Source: Hahella sp. HN01
GTDB lineage: Bacteria > Pseudomonadota > Gammaproteobacteria > Pseudomonadales > Oleiphilaceae
DNA: 40,491 bases
Direction of reading: 5' to 3'
Assembly: GCF_018986435.1 (NCBI RefSeq)
Contig: NZ_JAHMIN010000021.1
Coordinates: forward strand, 75,467-115,957
Position numbers and translations under genes: made by a program. The notes under the pieces are model-generated. The model ran no database searches and was not told the DNA's origin. It worked only from the letters and a program-made list of their open reading frames with translations. Positions within the stretch are counted from its first letter, which is position 1. Every line of letters begins with the position of its first letter. Below are positions 26,150 through 35,008 of this stretch, piece by piece.

Positions 26150-26422
26150 ATGAGTAATGAACTTCCGAAACCTGGAACGAAAGAATTCGACGAATGGGTG
26201 CGCCAAGAGACTCAATCCGTTGTTGATGATATGTTCAAACACGGTCCTGCTGATTTCGATGAAAGCGGTGTTATATTCGGCGGAGAAAAGCCTTTAAATT
26301 CCAGTGATGCTGAAGCGTTTCCTGACGAAATCGAAGAGTATCGTCCCGAGGAGAGAAAGCCTCGCTTGGTTCACAATAGTGATAAGAGCAGAAAGCTTAA
26401 TTACCCTCACACTACTCGATAA
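26150..26422 (+). CDS. Small acidic protein of the FPxExEEYxP type
   Basis: AGGAA sits six bases before the ATG. The 90-residue protein begins MSNELPKPGTKEFDEWVRQE and is acidic up to a conserved stretch, AFPDEIEEYRPEERKPRLV, then a basic tail (DKSRKLNYPHTTR). The conserved stretch also occurs in the opposite-strand gene at 25597-25863, directly before the Tse2-like gene. So two members of one small family flank a 290-base gap, facing away from each other. A role as a stand-alone antitoxin or regulator is possible but unproven. Confidence 0.7.
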   Translation: MSNELPKPGTKEFDEWVRQETQSVVDDMFKHGPADFDESGVIFGGEKPLNSSDAEAFPDEIEEYRPEERKPRLVHNSDKSRKLNYPHTTR

Positions 26423-26442
26423 ATTAATAGCCTTATAGGTTG

Positions 26443-26529
26443 TTGTTTGTGCAAATAACCAAATATTTTGTCGAGCCTTCTCCTGAAGAGGGCTTTAACG
26501 TCACAGTAATTGAGCCTCAGCACGAATAA
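26443..26529 (+). pseudogene. Kinase tail fragment (second copy of the 21272 gene's 3' end)
   Basis: The frame reads FVQITKYFVEPSPEEGFNVT and ends IEPQHE-stop at 26529. The kinase gene at 21272-21754 ends FVQITKYFVEPSPDEGFNVT and IEHNY-stop. The DNA match begins abruptly near 26442 and covers only the last 28 codons. It has no start or ribosome site of its own. It is followed by the dispersed repeat and then symE in the opposite direction, the same order as at the intact kinase. Confidence 0.9.
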
Positions 26530-26563
26530 ATCGCTAACACACCTGCAGCAAGCTTGGAGCCTG

Positions 26564-26601
26564 AAAAGCAAAAGGCGCGCGAGCCAAGACTCAAACGCGC
26601 C
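26564..26601 (-). terminator. Probable intrinsic terminator of symE
   Basis: On the minus strand GGCGCG (26596-26601) pairs with CGCGCC (26574-26579), followed by TTTTGCTTTT. It lies about 65 bases after the symE stop, beyond the dispersed repeat. A similar stem with a T-rich tail occurs beside the dead symE tail near 18140-18170. Confidence 0.6.
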
Positions 26602-26611
26602 ACTCCATCCA

Positions 26612-26638
26612 CCGTTCGCCCTGAGCCTGTCGAAGGGC
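26612..26638. repeat. Copy of the dispersed 27-base repeat
   Basis: A perfect core (CCGTTCGCCCTGAGCCTGTC plus GAAGGGC) lies between the symE stop and its probable terminator. The flank CTTCCCAGAGCGCTAATCC is shared with the 21823 and 18176 copies. Confidence 0.92.
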
Positions 26639-26663
26639 TTCCCAGAGCGCTAATCCAAAACCA

Positions 26664-26924
26664 CTAACCAGCCCCTGCGGTGAAAACGATCCTGCCCTCA
26701 CTGACGCTGACTTCAACTTCCGTGTCCACCCCAAACCCGGCTTGCTCCAGCCAATAACCCTTAATCAACATCCAGGGAACGGGTTTGAAACCGCCATAAT
26801 CATAACGGCTGGAGGAGAGGTGATAATCGTAATAACCCTTGCGGACCTTGAGACGGCGCTGGTGGGGAAGGGCAGATTTTCCTTTAGCCGAGCGACGCTC
26901 TGGCTTATCATGCGGCTTAGCCAT
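26664..26924 (-). CDS. symE: SymE-like toxin
   Basis: AGGAG sits six bases before the ATG. The 86-residue protein has a basic N-terminal half (KPERRSAKGKSALPHQRRLK) and a C-terminal SymE domain: PVPWMLIKGYWLEQAGFGVD, then TEVEVSVSEGRIVFTAG. SymE of E. coli is an SOS-induced toxin with an AbrB-like fold; it acts on nucleic acids and is held down by the antisense RNA SymR. An antisense RNA here would overlap the start region, but I cannot point to its promoter. Two shorter dead copies lie at 21875 and 18228. The gene sits near the DNA-modification operon, as symE does beside hsd genes in E. coli. Confidence 0.85.
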   Translation of the reverse strand: MAKPHDKPERRSAKGKSALPHQRRLKVRKGYYDYHLSSSRYDYGGFKPVPWMLIKGYWLEQAGFGVDTEVEVSVSEGRIVFTAGAG

Positions 26925-27143
26925 GATTGACTCCTACGTAGTCTTTTGTGGTTAGCTGCCTCTGGGTGTTGCGAGCACTCAGGGGTAGCGCTTCAATTTA
27001 GATATTTAAATCGAGATATTTAGTTATATTTTCCTTGGGAAACGGTCGGTTTCTAACGTGGGAAATACCCTCCTATCATTAACTGGAATGCTGGTTAAAT
27101 CAACAGTTTTTGTGATGTATATGCCTAATCATTAATATTGATA

Positions 27144-27545
27144 TTAAGCATTTTTACCAAGACCCGGTGAGCCACCTTGCACCAACTTAACCTTCTTACG
27201 GTTATATCCAGATATCTTATGAGTGGCTTCAATTTTCTGTTTTCTTTTCTGGATATAGTTTTTCGGGGGATTAGAGAGCTTTGGCTTCTTTGAAGCCATG
27301 CTACGGCCTCGGGAACGACGTTTTTTACGTGGCTTATCATGATGGCAAACATTTTCCGCAGGTCGAAGCTTTATATTTTGATCCATCAGGATAACGGGTT
27401 TAGAAGAGCCTAACCGATAGGCTTCACCTTCCGACAGGTTAATGTTATGTCTCATTTTGAAATGACGTGCGATGGCGAAAGAGTCCCTGGTGACATTTTC
27501 TCCACAATGGCTGCACTTTAACCAATGTTTCTTATGCATCGGCAT
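27144..27545 (-). CDS. Small basic zinc-finger protein
   Basis: GAGAGGAG lies seven bases before the ATG at 27545, so I start there rather than at the upstream frame start (27593). The 133-residue protein has one CxxC...HxxxxH finger near the N-terminus (CSHCGENVTRDSFAIARHFK followed by MRH). The rest is strongly basic (KPRKKRRSRGRSMASKKPK, YIQKRKQK, YNRKKVKLV). This composition fits a DNA- or RNA-binding protein. I do not recognise the family. It lies between symE and the three-gene defence-type operon on the same strand, with gaps of 219 and 338 bases, so it probably has its own promoter. Confidence 0.75.
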   Translation of the reverse strand: MPMHKKHWLKCSHCGENVTRDSFAIARHFKMRHNINLSEGEAYRLGSSKPVILMDQNIKLRPAENVCHHDKPRKKRRSRGRSMASKKPKLSNPPKNYIQKRKQKIEATHKISGYNRKKVKLVQGGSPGLGKNA

Positions 27546-27621
27546 AGCTTGGCTCCTCTCAATAGTGATGATTTCTTTTGAGTAGCCGCCCAAGTGTTTA
27601 TTATTATGAAGGTATTTTCAG

Positions 27622-27852
27622 CTAGGCCCTGACGCCAAACCCCAGGCCGCGCATAAGCCATTTTGTCGTATTAATATCTAATGAATCGGCTCTGCCTCTG
27701 AACCCGCGCATATCGCCAAAGGGTCTGAATTTCGCCACGTTATACACTTCGTCGTATGTGGTCGAAATGTGATCTGACTTCTTCGGGGCTATTGTTGTAA
27801 ATCCATAAGAGCGTTTTGTATGTAGGAACCCTGGACATTGCTTTTCCTCCTA
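27622..27852 (-). pseudogene. Possible broken gene between the zinc-finger and methylase genes
   Basis: AGGAGG followed six bases later by an ATG at 27838 opens a 32-codon frame that stops at 27740. In a different frame an open stretch of about 75 codons without an ATG runs to a TAG at 27622 and reads like real protein (YDEVYNVAKFRPFGDMRGF, then WLMRGLGFGVRA). A good start joined out of frame to a plausible body suggests a frameshifted gene, but I recognise no family, and a 32-residue peptide gene is the alternative. Confidence 0.4.
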
Positions 27853-27883
27853 TAAAATATGCGAGCGATTCAGTTTCCTTGGT

Positions 27884-30800
27884 CTATCCCAACCGATCCC
27901 AAGCCTCCAACACCAACCGCCGGGTGCGGTATTCGCCAAACGCTTTCATCTCATTCTTTTTCAGTACCCGAAATGTTTCGGAGGGGTAGTCTTCGCCCAT
28001 GACGTCTGCCGGGTCGAGGATGTAGCGTAGTTCGTCGCGGGTTAGGCCGTAGAGTTTGGCGTAGTAGGCGTCCAGTTCGCTTTTGAGGAGGTGGCGGCGT
28101 TCTGGGTCGAATTTGAAAGGAGGGCCGTTGTAACCGAGGTCTTCAGCGAACGGCTTTAGGTCGTATGCTGTATAAACGAGTTCTAATACACGGGGCCTTA
28201 TGTAGCCGATATCATCTCTATCATATCGATCTGGCGGCAGAGTCACGATCTGCTTTTTCATATTGTATTTGAGATGAGTGCCGCCAATTTTTTGCCTGGC
28301 TATGAAATCATGGGGTAGAGAGGTTTGATCAGCCAGTAGACAAGCAATCTTCTGTTTATCATCAACTTCTGGATACATCAGCAAAAATGTATCTCCCACG
28401 GCACTCAACGGAATCACTCCGGCAATCACAGTGCGCTCATTCGTAGCATTTGTAATATCTCGCCAACCCAGCAGGTATTTTGGCCGGCGGGCTTCCAGCA
28501 GTGGCCAGATGTATGCAAACGGGTCTTGTGAGCGGTTCAGATTGGCGACGAGGTGGTCAACTTCCTGATCGTTCAATATAGACTCATTCGCTAACTGGCG
28601 GGCGGCATTTATTGATGGCTCAAACGTGTCGGAAACCAAATCTTCATCACCACTGGACACTGTGCTTTGTAGAATATCTCTAACAAATATTCTGTCTGTT
28701 CCTTCTGGATGGGTTTCCATGTATGAGCCCGCAGCCCATAGTCTGAGAGTGTGATCCAGCTTTTCTGTGTCTTGCTTTTTAATCGCATCCAGGACGGCTT
28801 TTGGCGCTCGGGTTGTGCGGAGTGTGACTTCATTTTCCGCTACCCAGTAACGGGGCAGGTTGTGGTAGTTGGGGTTTTGTTTTTCCGCGAGGGCGCAGTC
28901 GCGACTTGTCTCGCCGTCTATCTCATAGGTTGCCCAGCGGTGGTCGTAGTGGTGGACCATTTTGGCTTCGTAGAGGGGGAGAAGAGGAGCGTCGCCGTTT
29001 TCATTTCTGTGCATACAGTCAATGAATAAACCGCTATCAGCCGACATATGGAACATGGCCTGGAACTTTATTCCCCAAGGGTTTATCTCTGGAGAATTAG
29101 CCCTCGCTTCCTTAATCAGGATCGGTGCATTTGAATAAATCTTCTTAGTTAGCTCCGCGTCTTTATTGGAGCGAAATACCGGGCAAGTATTTGTGTTTGG
29201 GTTTATTAAAGCGAAATCCTTGCTATCCAATGAGAAGCTTCGGTTTCCGTCGGCAAGCTGTGTGGTTTGAGTGAGATAGAAAGCCAGCGTAGCTTGCGGA
29301 ATATCCTTTCCAATAGTAAGTAGACAGAACTTCATACGAGAGTCTACGTCAGCAAATATTTTTTCCCGATTTTCAAAGTCAAAAACGCTAAACAAACGGT
29401 GGTCTTTATTCAGCCATGAGAAAAAGTGCTTGGTTGAATCATCGGTTACTATTCCCGTTGGACAAATAAATCCAACTCGACCACCTGACCTGATTGATTT
29501 TGCATTGTGTTCTGCAAAGGCCGCATAGAGGTTAACATCACCGCGGCCGGTTAATGGGTATCTTCCAGACAGACGAATAAAGGCGCTGGAGCCCTCCGCA
29601 TCCCGTTTGGCTACCTGAAATTCCTGATACAACCGTTGATCAGCTGGGGAGGCGCTCTCTGATAATGCATTAATTAAACGAGCGCGCGCAGCGGTATTGG
29701 GTGCGTTGGCGATATCCTCATTTCTCGCCGCAAAGAATTCTTTCTCCTGAAGTTTGATGCGCTCCCAAGGTACATTTCCCAGCATCACGTCAAAACCACA
29801 TTCGCCATCCTCTTTGCTCTCAAAGATGTGAGGAAACTTTAGAGGCCAATGGAAAAACTTATGCTGTTTCGCCAGTTTGCGTATTGATTGCACGGTTTCG
29901 TCAGAAACGCTTTCACCGTGGGCAAGTAAATGCAGGATGTCATTGGTAGGAACGGTGTTTTTGGTTTGCCTTGTTTTGGGGGCGAAGAAGGCGGCAGTGA
30001 AGGCATCCTCCTTCAGTCGCTCTTGGCAATACTCCTGTCTCTCTTTGAACGCGTCATAAGCCCGTTGTTTAGCCGATACTTCTTCCAGTGTTCTCTCATG
30101 CAGTCCTTCGATTTCATGAAAAGCCTGAACAATAGTTCTGAGCGATAGCGCAATTTTCTTTCCTGTTTTTTTATTCGCTTTGCGCAAGTCCGAACAGATA
30201 CCTTTGTCATCGCCAGTCAGCGCTTTGAAAGCGTCGTCAGGTATCCCATTTACTATCAGTGTGGGATCATGAATACCTACCAGTGAATTGCCGCACTTGA
30301 TGTGAGTATCAAGGAAACTTAAGGGTTTGCCAGGCTCCACCGATTCCAACCATAGGGCGATTTTGCAAAGTTCGATCGCCATATTGTTAATATCCACACC
30401 ATAGATACATTTTTGCACAACTTCGCGCATGGCTTGGCGATAGGTCAGGTTTGAATCCAAACGAACCAACTCGGAGGCTAAACGTTGAGCAGCCGAAATG
30501 AGACAGTGGCCGGAGCCGCATGCAGGGTCGCACACTGTGATCTTGAGGATTGCCGTTTTTGGATTTTCTGGACTTTCTTTTAAACGGTTTTCAATGACAG
30601 GATTAAGAGCGGACTTGATCAGTTCTTGCACCAGACTGTCTGGTGTGTAGTAGGTTCCCAATGACTTACGTGTGTTAGGGTCGTTAATAAAACCATACCG
30701 CCAGGCGCCATTCACCTTAATCTGCGGTGTCAGCTCTAACAGAGATTCATAAACAGAACCAAATTCGGTGGTATTAATATCCCGGTAATTAACCGGCCGT

Positions 30801-32092
30801 AACACGTCGTTTTGTACAAAAAAGCAAAGATTGAATAACGCTTCGTGCAGGTATTTGTTTTCAAGCTCGCACTGGTCCAAGTCAGGACACTGATCGAGCG
30901 CGAAAATACCGCCCAGCGCAGGCTGCGCCAGCAGAGGTTGCCCCACGGCAAAGCCTTTGAAAGTGACCAACAGTTGCCGCCATGCATCGCCGTATGAGTC
31001 CCGGCATGAGCGCAGGCGCGCTTGTTTCCTGAAATGGCTCACGCTGTACCATTTTTGATACAGCTCCCGGGCGCCTCGGTAGTCCTGTTGTTGATAAAAC
31101 TGCGGCAACAGGGCGATGTCTCTGTCTTCCGCAACCAGCAGAAACAGAAACCGATACGCCAGGCGTTGAATCTGATTATGGAAGCCTTTTTCGTCCAGTT
31201 CCCCGTTGGTGAATAGATCACGTAAACGTTGATTTTTGGGATGGGATAGAAAGCCCGTTCCCAGAGACTCCATGGCATGCTCCACGCCATAGCGAAGAGA
31301 CTCTTTCGCCCTTTCACCTTCTTCTTTGCCTTTCTCGCGCCACTTCTCCAACCAGCAACGCTCCACGGAAAGAACGGAGACATTTTTTGATGTCAGTGGT
31401 CTGGTGCGAGACTGGTGCAGCAAAAGCCAGACGATAGTGAACTCTGCATAGTCTTCTTCTTCGAATATGCGGGCAAAGTCGACTTCGATATATGCAGGGC
31501 GGGTGATCGCTGGATTATCGCGCAGTAAGCGAAGATAGAGCCCATTGGCCACGATCGCCCACAGGCATTGCTCTTCTGCATTCAGGTACTCCTGCGCCAA
31601 GGCAGTCGGGGAACGCTTCTTATCGCCTTTTTTGTCTTTTTGGCCAAACTCCGCATCGGATTTATCCAGGTCCTGGTCCGCACCGCATAACACAAAGGGA
31701 AGGGTGTGCTCGTTAGCGAAATGAGTGATGGGGAAATAACGTTCTCCAATGGTTATCGGGTCGGTTGGCTCCGGGCGATAGCAGAAGACGTGCTGCAGCA
31801 GGGGAAGCAACCATTCTTCAAGGGCTAACCTTTTCTGGCTTTCGTGATCAGCGTAATCCTGACGCTGGGCCAGTTCCCGATAGTTCTGCCACAAGGATTG
31901 TGCAATACGCCAATAGCGCCCCAGTTCTTCATTGAACTTCAGGCCTTTGGGAATGCCGTATTCCGCCTCGGATCGCCCTGGCAGTGCGTTGCGTCCGGTC
32001 TCTCGCAAGCGGGTTAAAAGCTCCGTACTCAATAACCCGCCAATGACATGTGTTGATTCAAAGGGCTGCTCGATCTGCCTTTTTAACGCCAT
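27884..32092 (-). CDS. N6-adenine DNA methyltransferase, DrmMI/Eco57I-like
   Basis: AGGAGG sits seven bases before the ATG at 32092; an ATG at 32098 directly abuts it. The 1402-residue protein has a long N-terminal part, then [15 protein letters not shown] leading into SAM motif [14 protein letters not shown] near residue 522. The target-base motif IV reads GNVPWERI near 773, where most N6-adenine enzymes have NPPW/NPPF. It probably recognises a specific DNA sequence through its C-terminal region and marks host DNA. There is no clear nuclease motif, so it is unlikely to be a stand-alone type IIG enzyme. It is the last gene of the operon, 72 bases after the SNF2 helicase gene, and corresponds to DrmMI of class 1 DISARM. 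Confidence 0.88.
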   Translation of the reverse strand: MALKRQIEQPFESTHVIGGLLSTELLTRLRETGRNALPGRSEAEYGIPKGLKFNEELGRYWRIAQSLWQNYRELAQRQDYADHESQKRLALEEWLLPLLQHVFCYRPEPTDPITIGERYFPITHFANEHTLPFVLCGADQDLDKSDAEFGQKDKKGDKKRSPTALAQEYLNAEEQCLWAIVANGLYLRLLRDNPAITRPAYIEVDFARIFEEEDYAEFTIVWLLLHQSRTRPLTSKNVSVLSVERCWLEKWREKGKEEGERAKESLRYGVEHAMESLGTGFLSHPKNQRLRDLFTNGELDEKGFHNQIQRLAYRFLFLLVAEDRDIALLPQFYQQQDYRGARELYQKWYSVSHFRKQARLRSCRDSYGDAWRQLLVTFKGFAVGQPLLAQPALGGIFALDQCPDLDQCELENKYLHEALFNLCFFVQNDVLRPVNYRDINTTEFGSVYESLLELTPQIKVNGAWRYGFINDPNTRKSLGTYYTPDSLVQELIKSALNPVIENRLKESPENPKTAILKITVCDPACGSGHCLISAAQRLASELVRLDSNLTYRQAMREVVQKCIYGVDINNMAIELCKIALWLESVEPGKPLSFLDTHIKCGNSLVGIHDPTLIVNGIPDDAFKALTGDDKGICSDLRKANKKTGKKIALSLRTIVQAFHEIEGLHERTLEEVSAKQRAYDAFKERQEYCQERLKEDAFTAAFFAPKTRQTKNTVPTNDILHLLAHGESVSDETVQSIRKLAKQHKFFHWPLKFPHIFESKEDGECGFDVMLGNVPWERIKLQEKEFFAARNEDIANAPNTAARARLINALSESASPADQRLYQEFQVAKRDAEGSSAFIRLSGRYPLTGRGDVNLYAAFAEHNAKSIRSGGRVGFICPTGIVTDDSTKHFFSWLNKDHRLFSVFDFENREKIFADVDSRMKFCLLTIGKDIPQATLAFYLTQTTQLADGNRSFSLDSKDFALINPNTNTCPVFRSNKDAELTKKIYSNAPILIKEARANSPEINPWGIKFQAMFHMSADSGLFIDCMHRNENGDAPLLPLYEAKMVHHYDHRWATYEIDGETSRDCALAEKQNPNYHNLPRYWVAENEVTLRTTRAPKAVLDAIKKQDTEKLDHTLRLWAAGSYMETHPEGTDRIFVRDILQSTVSSGDEDLVSDTFEPSINAARQLANESILNDQEVDHLVANLNRSQDPFAYIWPLLEARRPKYLLGWRDITNATNERTVIAGVIPLSAVGDTFLLMYPEVDDKQKIACLLADQTSLPHDFIARQKIGGTHLKYNMKKQIVTLPPDRYDRDDIGYIRPRVLELVYTAYDLKPFAEDLGYNGPPFKFDPERRHLLKSELDAYYAKLYGLTRDELRYILDPADVMGEDYPSETFRVLKKNEMKAFGEYRTRRLVLEAWDRLG

Positions 32093-32164
32093 GTTCATCC
32101 CTCCTACTGCGATTGACCGAAGTCGACTTCAGATAACTTGAGGTGAGGGCCTGTATCCGGGGGC

Positions 32165-35008
32165 TTAGAAATATTTTTGGTCCGGCTTCAGCACGTACAC
32201 GCCCAACACATCCACAGGAAATTGTGGTTTTACTTCATAGCTGCCTTTGGCTTGCGCCGCCTCGCGGGTGCGGCGATGATCCGCTAATAACTGTTTGGCC
32301 CGCGCTTCCGCCAGGCTTCTAAACATTGGCTGCTTTTCTTCCAATTGGTTGAGTTCCTCAGCCAATTCGCGCTCTTTAGCCTCTTTACACATATTCTTGC
32401 TCACGGCCGCCTGCATCAGTTTTAAGGCCTGATCTTTCGGCATGACTGAGGCTTGGTTATCAGCATTGATGGCGATGGCCAGCGCTTCCTCCGCCAGCAG
32501 GTCGCACTCATGCAAGGTTCTTTTGAGAATCAACCGTGATCGGATGCGTAGCAAATAGATGACTGTGCGCGTTTCTACGTCCTTCGTGTACAGAGCGCCA
32601 GCTCTTGCGATCAGGTCTGTGTCTTCGCCGCTCATCGCCAGTTCCGCAAGGTAGTCCGCCAAGTGTGAGACCAGAGGGTGGGTGCGATGTATAAACTCCG
32701 CTTTGAGGGCGCAGGGATAGTAGAAATCGATGTGCTTTAGAGTGAGTAAGCCGGCCGCATCCAGGCGGTCACGAAGGCCGGGGTGCTTTTCGCCGAAATG
32801 GGTTAATGGGGCTTGATAGCCGCCATGCTTCAGACTTCTCAACGGTGCGCCCAGGCGCTCGCAGGCGTTTAAAACAAAACGCTTTACGTCTTCCTCTGTT
32901 CCCAGCACGGCAAATGCCTTTTCCCATTCCGGCAGGACGTCTTCCGGTTTTAACCGGTTTTGCGCAAACAAGGTGCGGTGTCGTCTGGCTTTTTCGCGAG
33001 CCGATTCCCATTTGGCGTCTAACGCCTGGAGGTCAGCGTCCTGGGCAAACAGGTCGTCCATGCCTTTACTGCCGATATAGTTGCCGCTGCGCAGGAGTAC
33101 GGCTTTCATCAGGGCTTGTTCTGCGCGGTCGCCTTCTTCGGGCATGGGAACGGTAACGCCAAGGGCTTTGCGAATACTTTCCGCTTTTCTGAGGATGACC
33201 TGCAGGACAGCCCCGTCCACAGGATTTTCCTCGCCGTAATACATGAGCGCCTTAACGGTTTTAGCCTTTTGGCCGAAGCGATCAACCCGGCCTTCACGCT
33301 GTTCATGACGGGTCGGGTTCCAGCTCAAGTCATAATGGATAACGGCATTGAACTGCTCTTGCAGGTTCACGCCCTCTGATAAGCAATCTGTTGCGACCAG
33401 TAATGGCGCTTTGTCGCTGTCCTTAAGTTGCTCAATGCGTTCAAGTCGCTCTGTCGGCGTTAAATCGCCAGTGACATGAATGACCTCCCGTTGGGGAAAA
33501 GCGGAGTTCAGTTCGTCCGCCAGGTATTCCGCTGTGGCGATATAACGGCAGAAGATGACGGGGTTATAACCCTCATCCAACACGGGTTTGATAATCTGTT
33601 TTAAGGTTTGCAGTTTAGGGTCGTTGCCGCTTTTCAGATGTTTGGCGCGCTCAATTAAACGCTTCAGTATTTCAACATCTTCTTCCTGGGCTGCGCCGGG
33701 CTCTACATCGTCCAACGTCAGGTTGTCATCAGACCCGTCCAGCACGCTAATGGCGCCTTGCTCGTTCAAGGCGTCAATATGGCATCGTTGGTCTTCCTCG
33801 TCAGGCGACTTGCCTTCGGGGGAGAGAGTGTTGTCGAGACGCGTATTGAGCGCGCGTATCGCCGCTTGAGGCGATGAAGAGATACAGCGGAGGAGCGCCA
33901 GCGCCGCCCACCAGTTCATTCGAGCCTTGAATGTTCCTTCCGACTCTCTACTGACCAGCTCGCGCGCGTATTCAAGCACATCATGGAAAATGGCGTTCCA
34001 TTCTCCCGTCAGTTTGTAAGTCGCTTCACCGGTCAGTCTGTCAGGGAACAGGTTGCCTTCTTTCCACTCACCAATATCCTGCCGGCGCCGTTGTACAAAA
34101 TGGTTGGCCAGCGCCTGGCGAAGAGGATGCGCCGCATTGTCTATGGTTTTCAGATCGACGAACTCAGGCTTCAACAATGAGAGCAGGTTATAAAACGCTT
34201 CTTCGTCGCCACTGTGCGGCGTCGCTGTCAGCAACACCATGTGTCTGGTTTCCTTCGCTGCGAGGTCTTTTAATAGTCCATAACGTAAATGAGGACCCAT
34301 ACCAGTTCTGGCGCAGGTATGAGCTTCATCCACAATGACGAACTCGGGGCAATGAAGCAGGAAGGCGTCGCGGCGGGTTTTATTCTTGATGTAATCCAGG
34401 GACACAATCGTAAAAGGATGCTCTGTAAATATTGAACGGTCCTGTAGTAGACCTCTCTCCAGGCGTGCCGCGGTGGTAGAGCGCACGATAGTGGCGTCCA
34501 GATGGAAACGTTCTTTCAGCTCTTCATGCCATTGCTCGCACAAATGGGGCGGACATAGCACGGTAAAACGGTTTATTTCCGCACGGTCCAGCATTTCACG
34601 GACAATCAGGCTCGCCTCGATGGTTTTGCCAACACCTACATCATCCGCGATTAACAGACGAATGGTTTCCAGTTTTAGCGCCATCATAAGAGGAACTAAC
34701 TGATAAGCGCGGGGCTCTATTGCGATGGAGCCAAAGCTGCGGAATGGCCCTGCGCCAGCCCGTAACTTCAGCATTAACGCATCGCGCAACAGCAGGCCTG
34801 CGGCTTGTGTGCCAGAGTGCGCCACCTGTGGAGGCGGAAAGGAGGCGGAGTGTATGGGCTCCAACTCTGGAAGCAGCGCCGTGATGGCGTCATCACCGCC
34901 TCCGAGAGGGCGTAAATGGAGTAACCTTGCGTCGCTCTGCGGCAGTACTATCCACTCTCTGCCTCTCGCCGTGACGACAGATCCGGGACTGAAAGTTTGC
35001 TCGTTCAT
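32165..35008 (-). CDS. SNF2-type helicase, DrmD-like
   Basis: The 947-residue protein has a full SNF2/RapA-type ATPase. Walker A is ADDVGVGKT (Lys128), the Walker B box is DEAH at 227-230, and motif III is LLTATPHSG. The C-terminal RecA lobe shows REGRVDRFGQKAKT near residue 572. The last third is helical and charged. Its ATG overlaps the stop of the upstream helicase gene (ATGA), so translation is coupled and no strong ribosome site is needed. Such proteins move along double-stranded DNA. In class 1 DISARM the SNF2 protein DrmD accompanies the adenine methylase; the same pairing is seen here. Confidence 0.92.
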   Translation of the reverse strand: MNEQTFSPGSVVTARGREWIVLPQSDARLLHLRPLGGGDDAITALLPELEPIHSASFPPPQVAHSGTQAAGLLLRDALMLKLRAGAGPFRSFGSIAIEPRAYQLVPLMMALKLETIRLLIADDVGVGKTIEASLIVREMLDRAEINRFTVLCPPHLCEQWHEELKERFHLDATIVRSTTAARLERGLLQDRSIFTEHPFTIVSLDYIKNKTRRDAFLLHCPEFVIVDEAHTCARTGMGPHLRYGLLKDLAAKETRHMVLLTATPHSGDEEAFYNLLSLLKPEFVDLKTIDNAAHPLRQALANHFVQRRRQDIGEWKEGNLFPDRLTGEATYKLTGEWNAIFHDVLEYARELVSRESEGTFKARMNWWAALALLRCISSSPQAAIRALNTRLDNTLSPEGKSPDEEDQRCHIDALNEQGAISVLDGSDDNLTLDDVEPGAAQEEDVEILKRLIERAKHLKSGNDPKLQTLKQIIKPVLDEGYNPVIFCRYIATAEYLADELNSAFPQREVIHVTGDLTPTERLERIEQLKDSDKAPLLVATDCLSEGVNLQEQFNAVIHYDLSWNPTRHEQREGRVDRFGQKAKTVKALMYYGEENPVDGAVLQVILRKAESIRKALGVTVPMPEEGDRAEQALMKAVLLRSGNYIGSKGMDDLFAQDADLQALDAKWESAREKARRHRTLFAQNRLKPEDVLPEWEKAFAVLGTEEDVKRFVLNACERLGAPLRSLKHGGYQAPLTHFGEKHPGLRDRLDAAGLLTLKHIDFYYPCALKAEFIHRTHPLVSHLADYLAELAMSGEDTDLIARAGALYTKDVETRTVIYLLRIRSRLILKRTLHECDLLAEEALAIAINADNQASVMPKDQALKLMQAAVSKNMCKEAKERELAEELNQLEEKQPMFRSLAEARAKQLLADHRRTREAAQAKGSYEVKPQFPVDVLGVYVLKPDQKYF

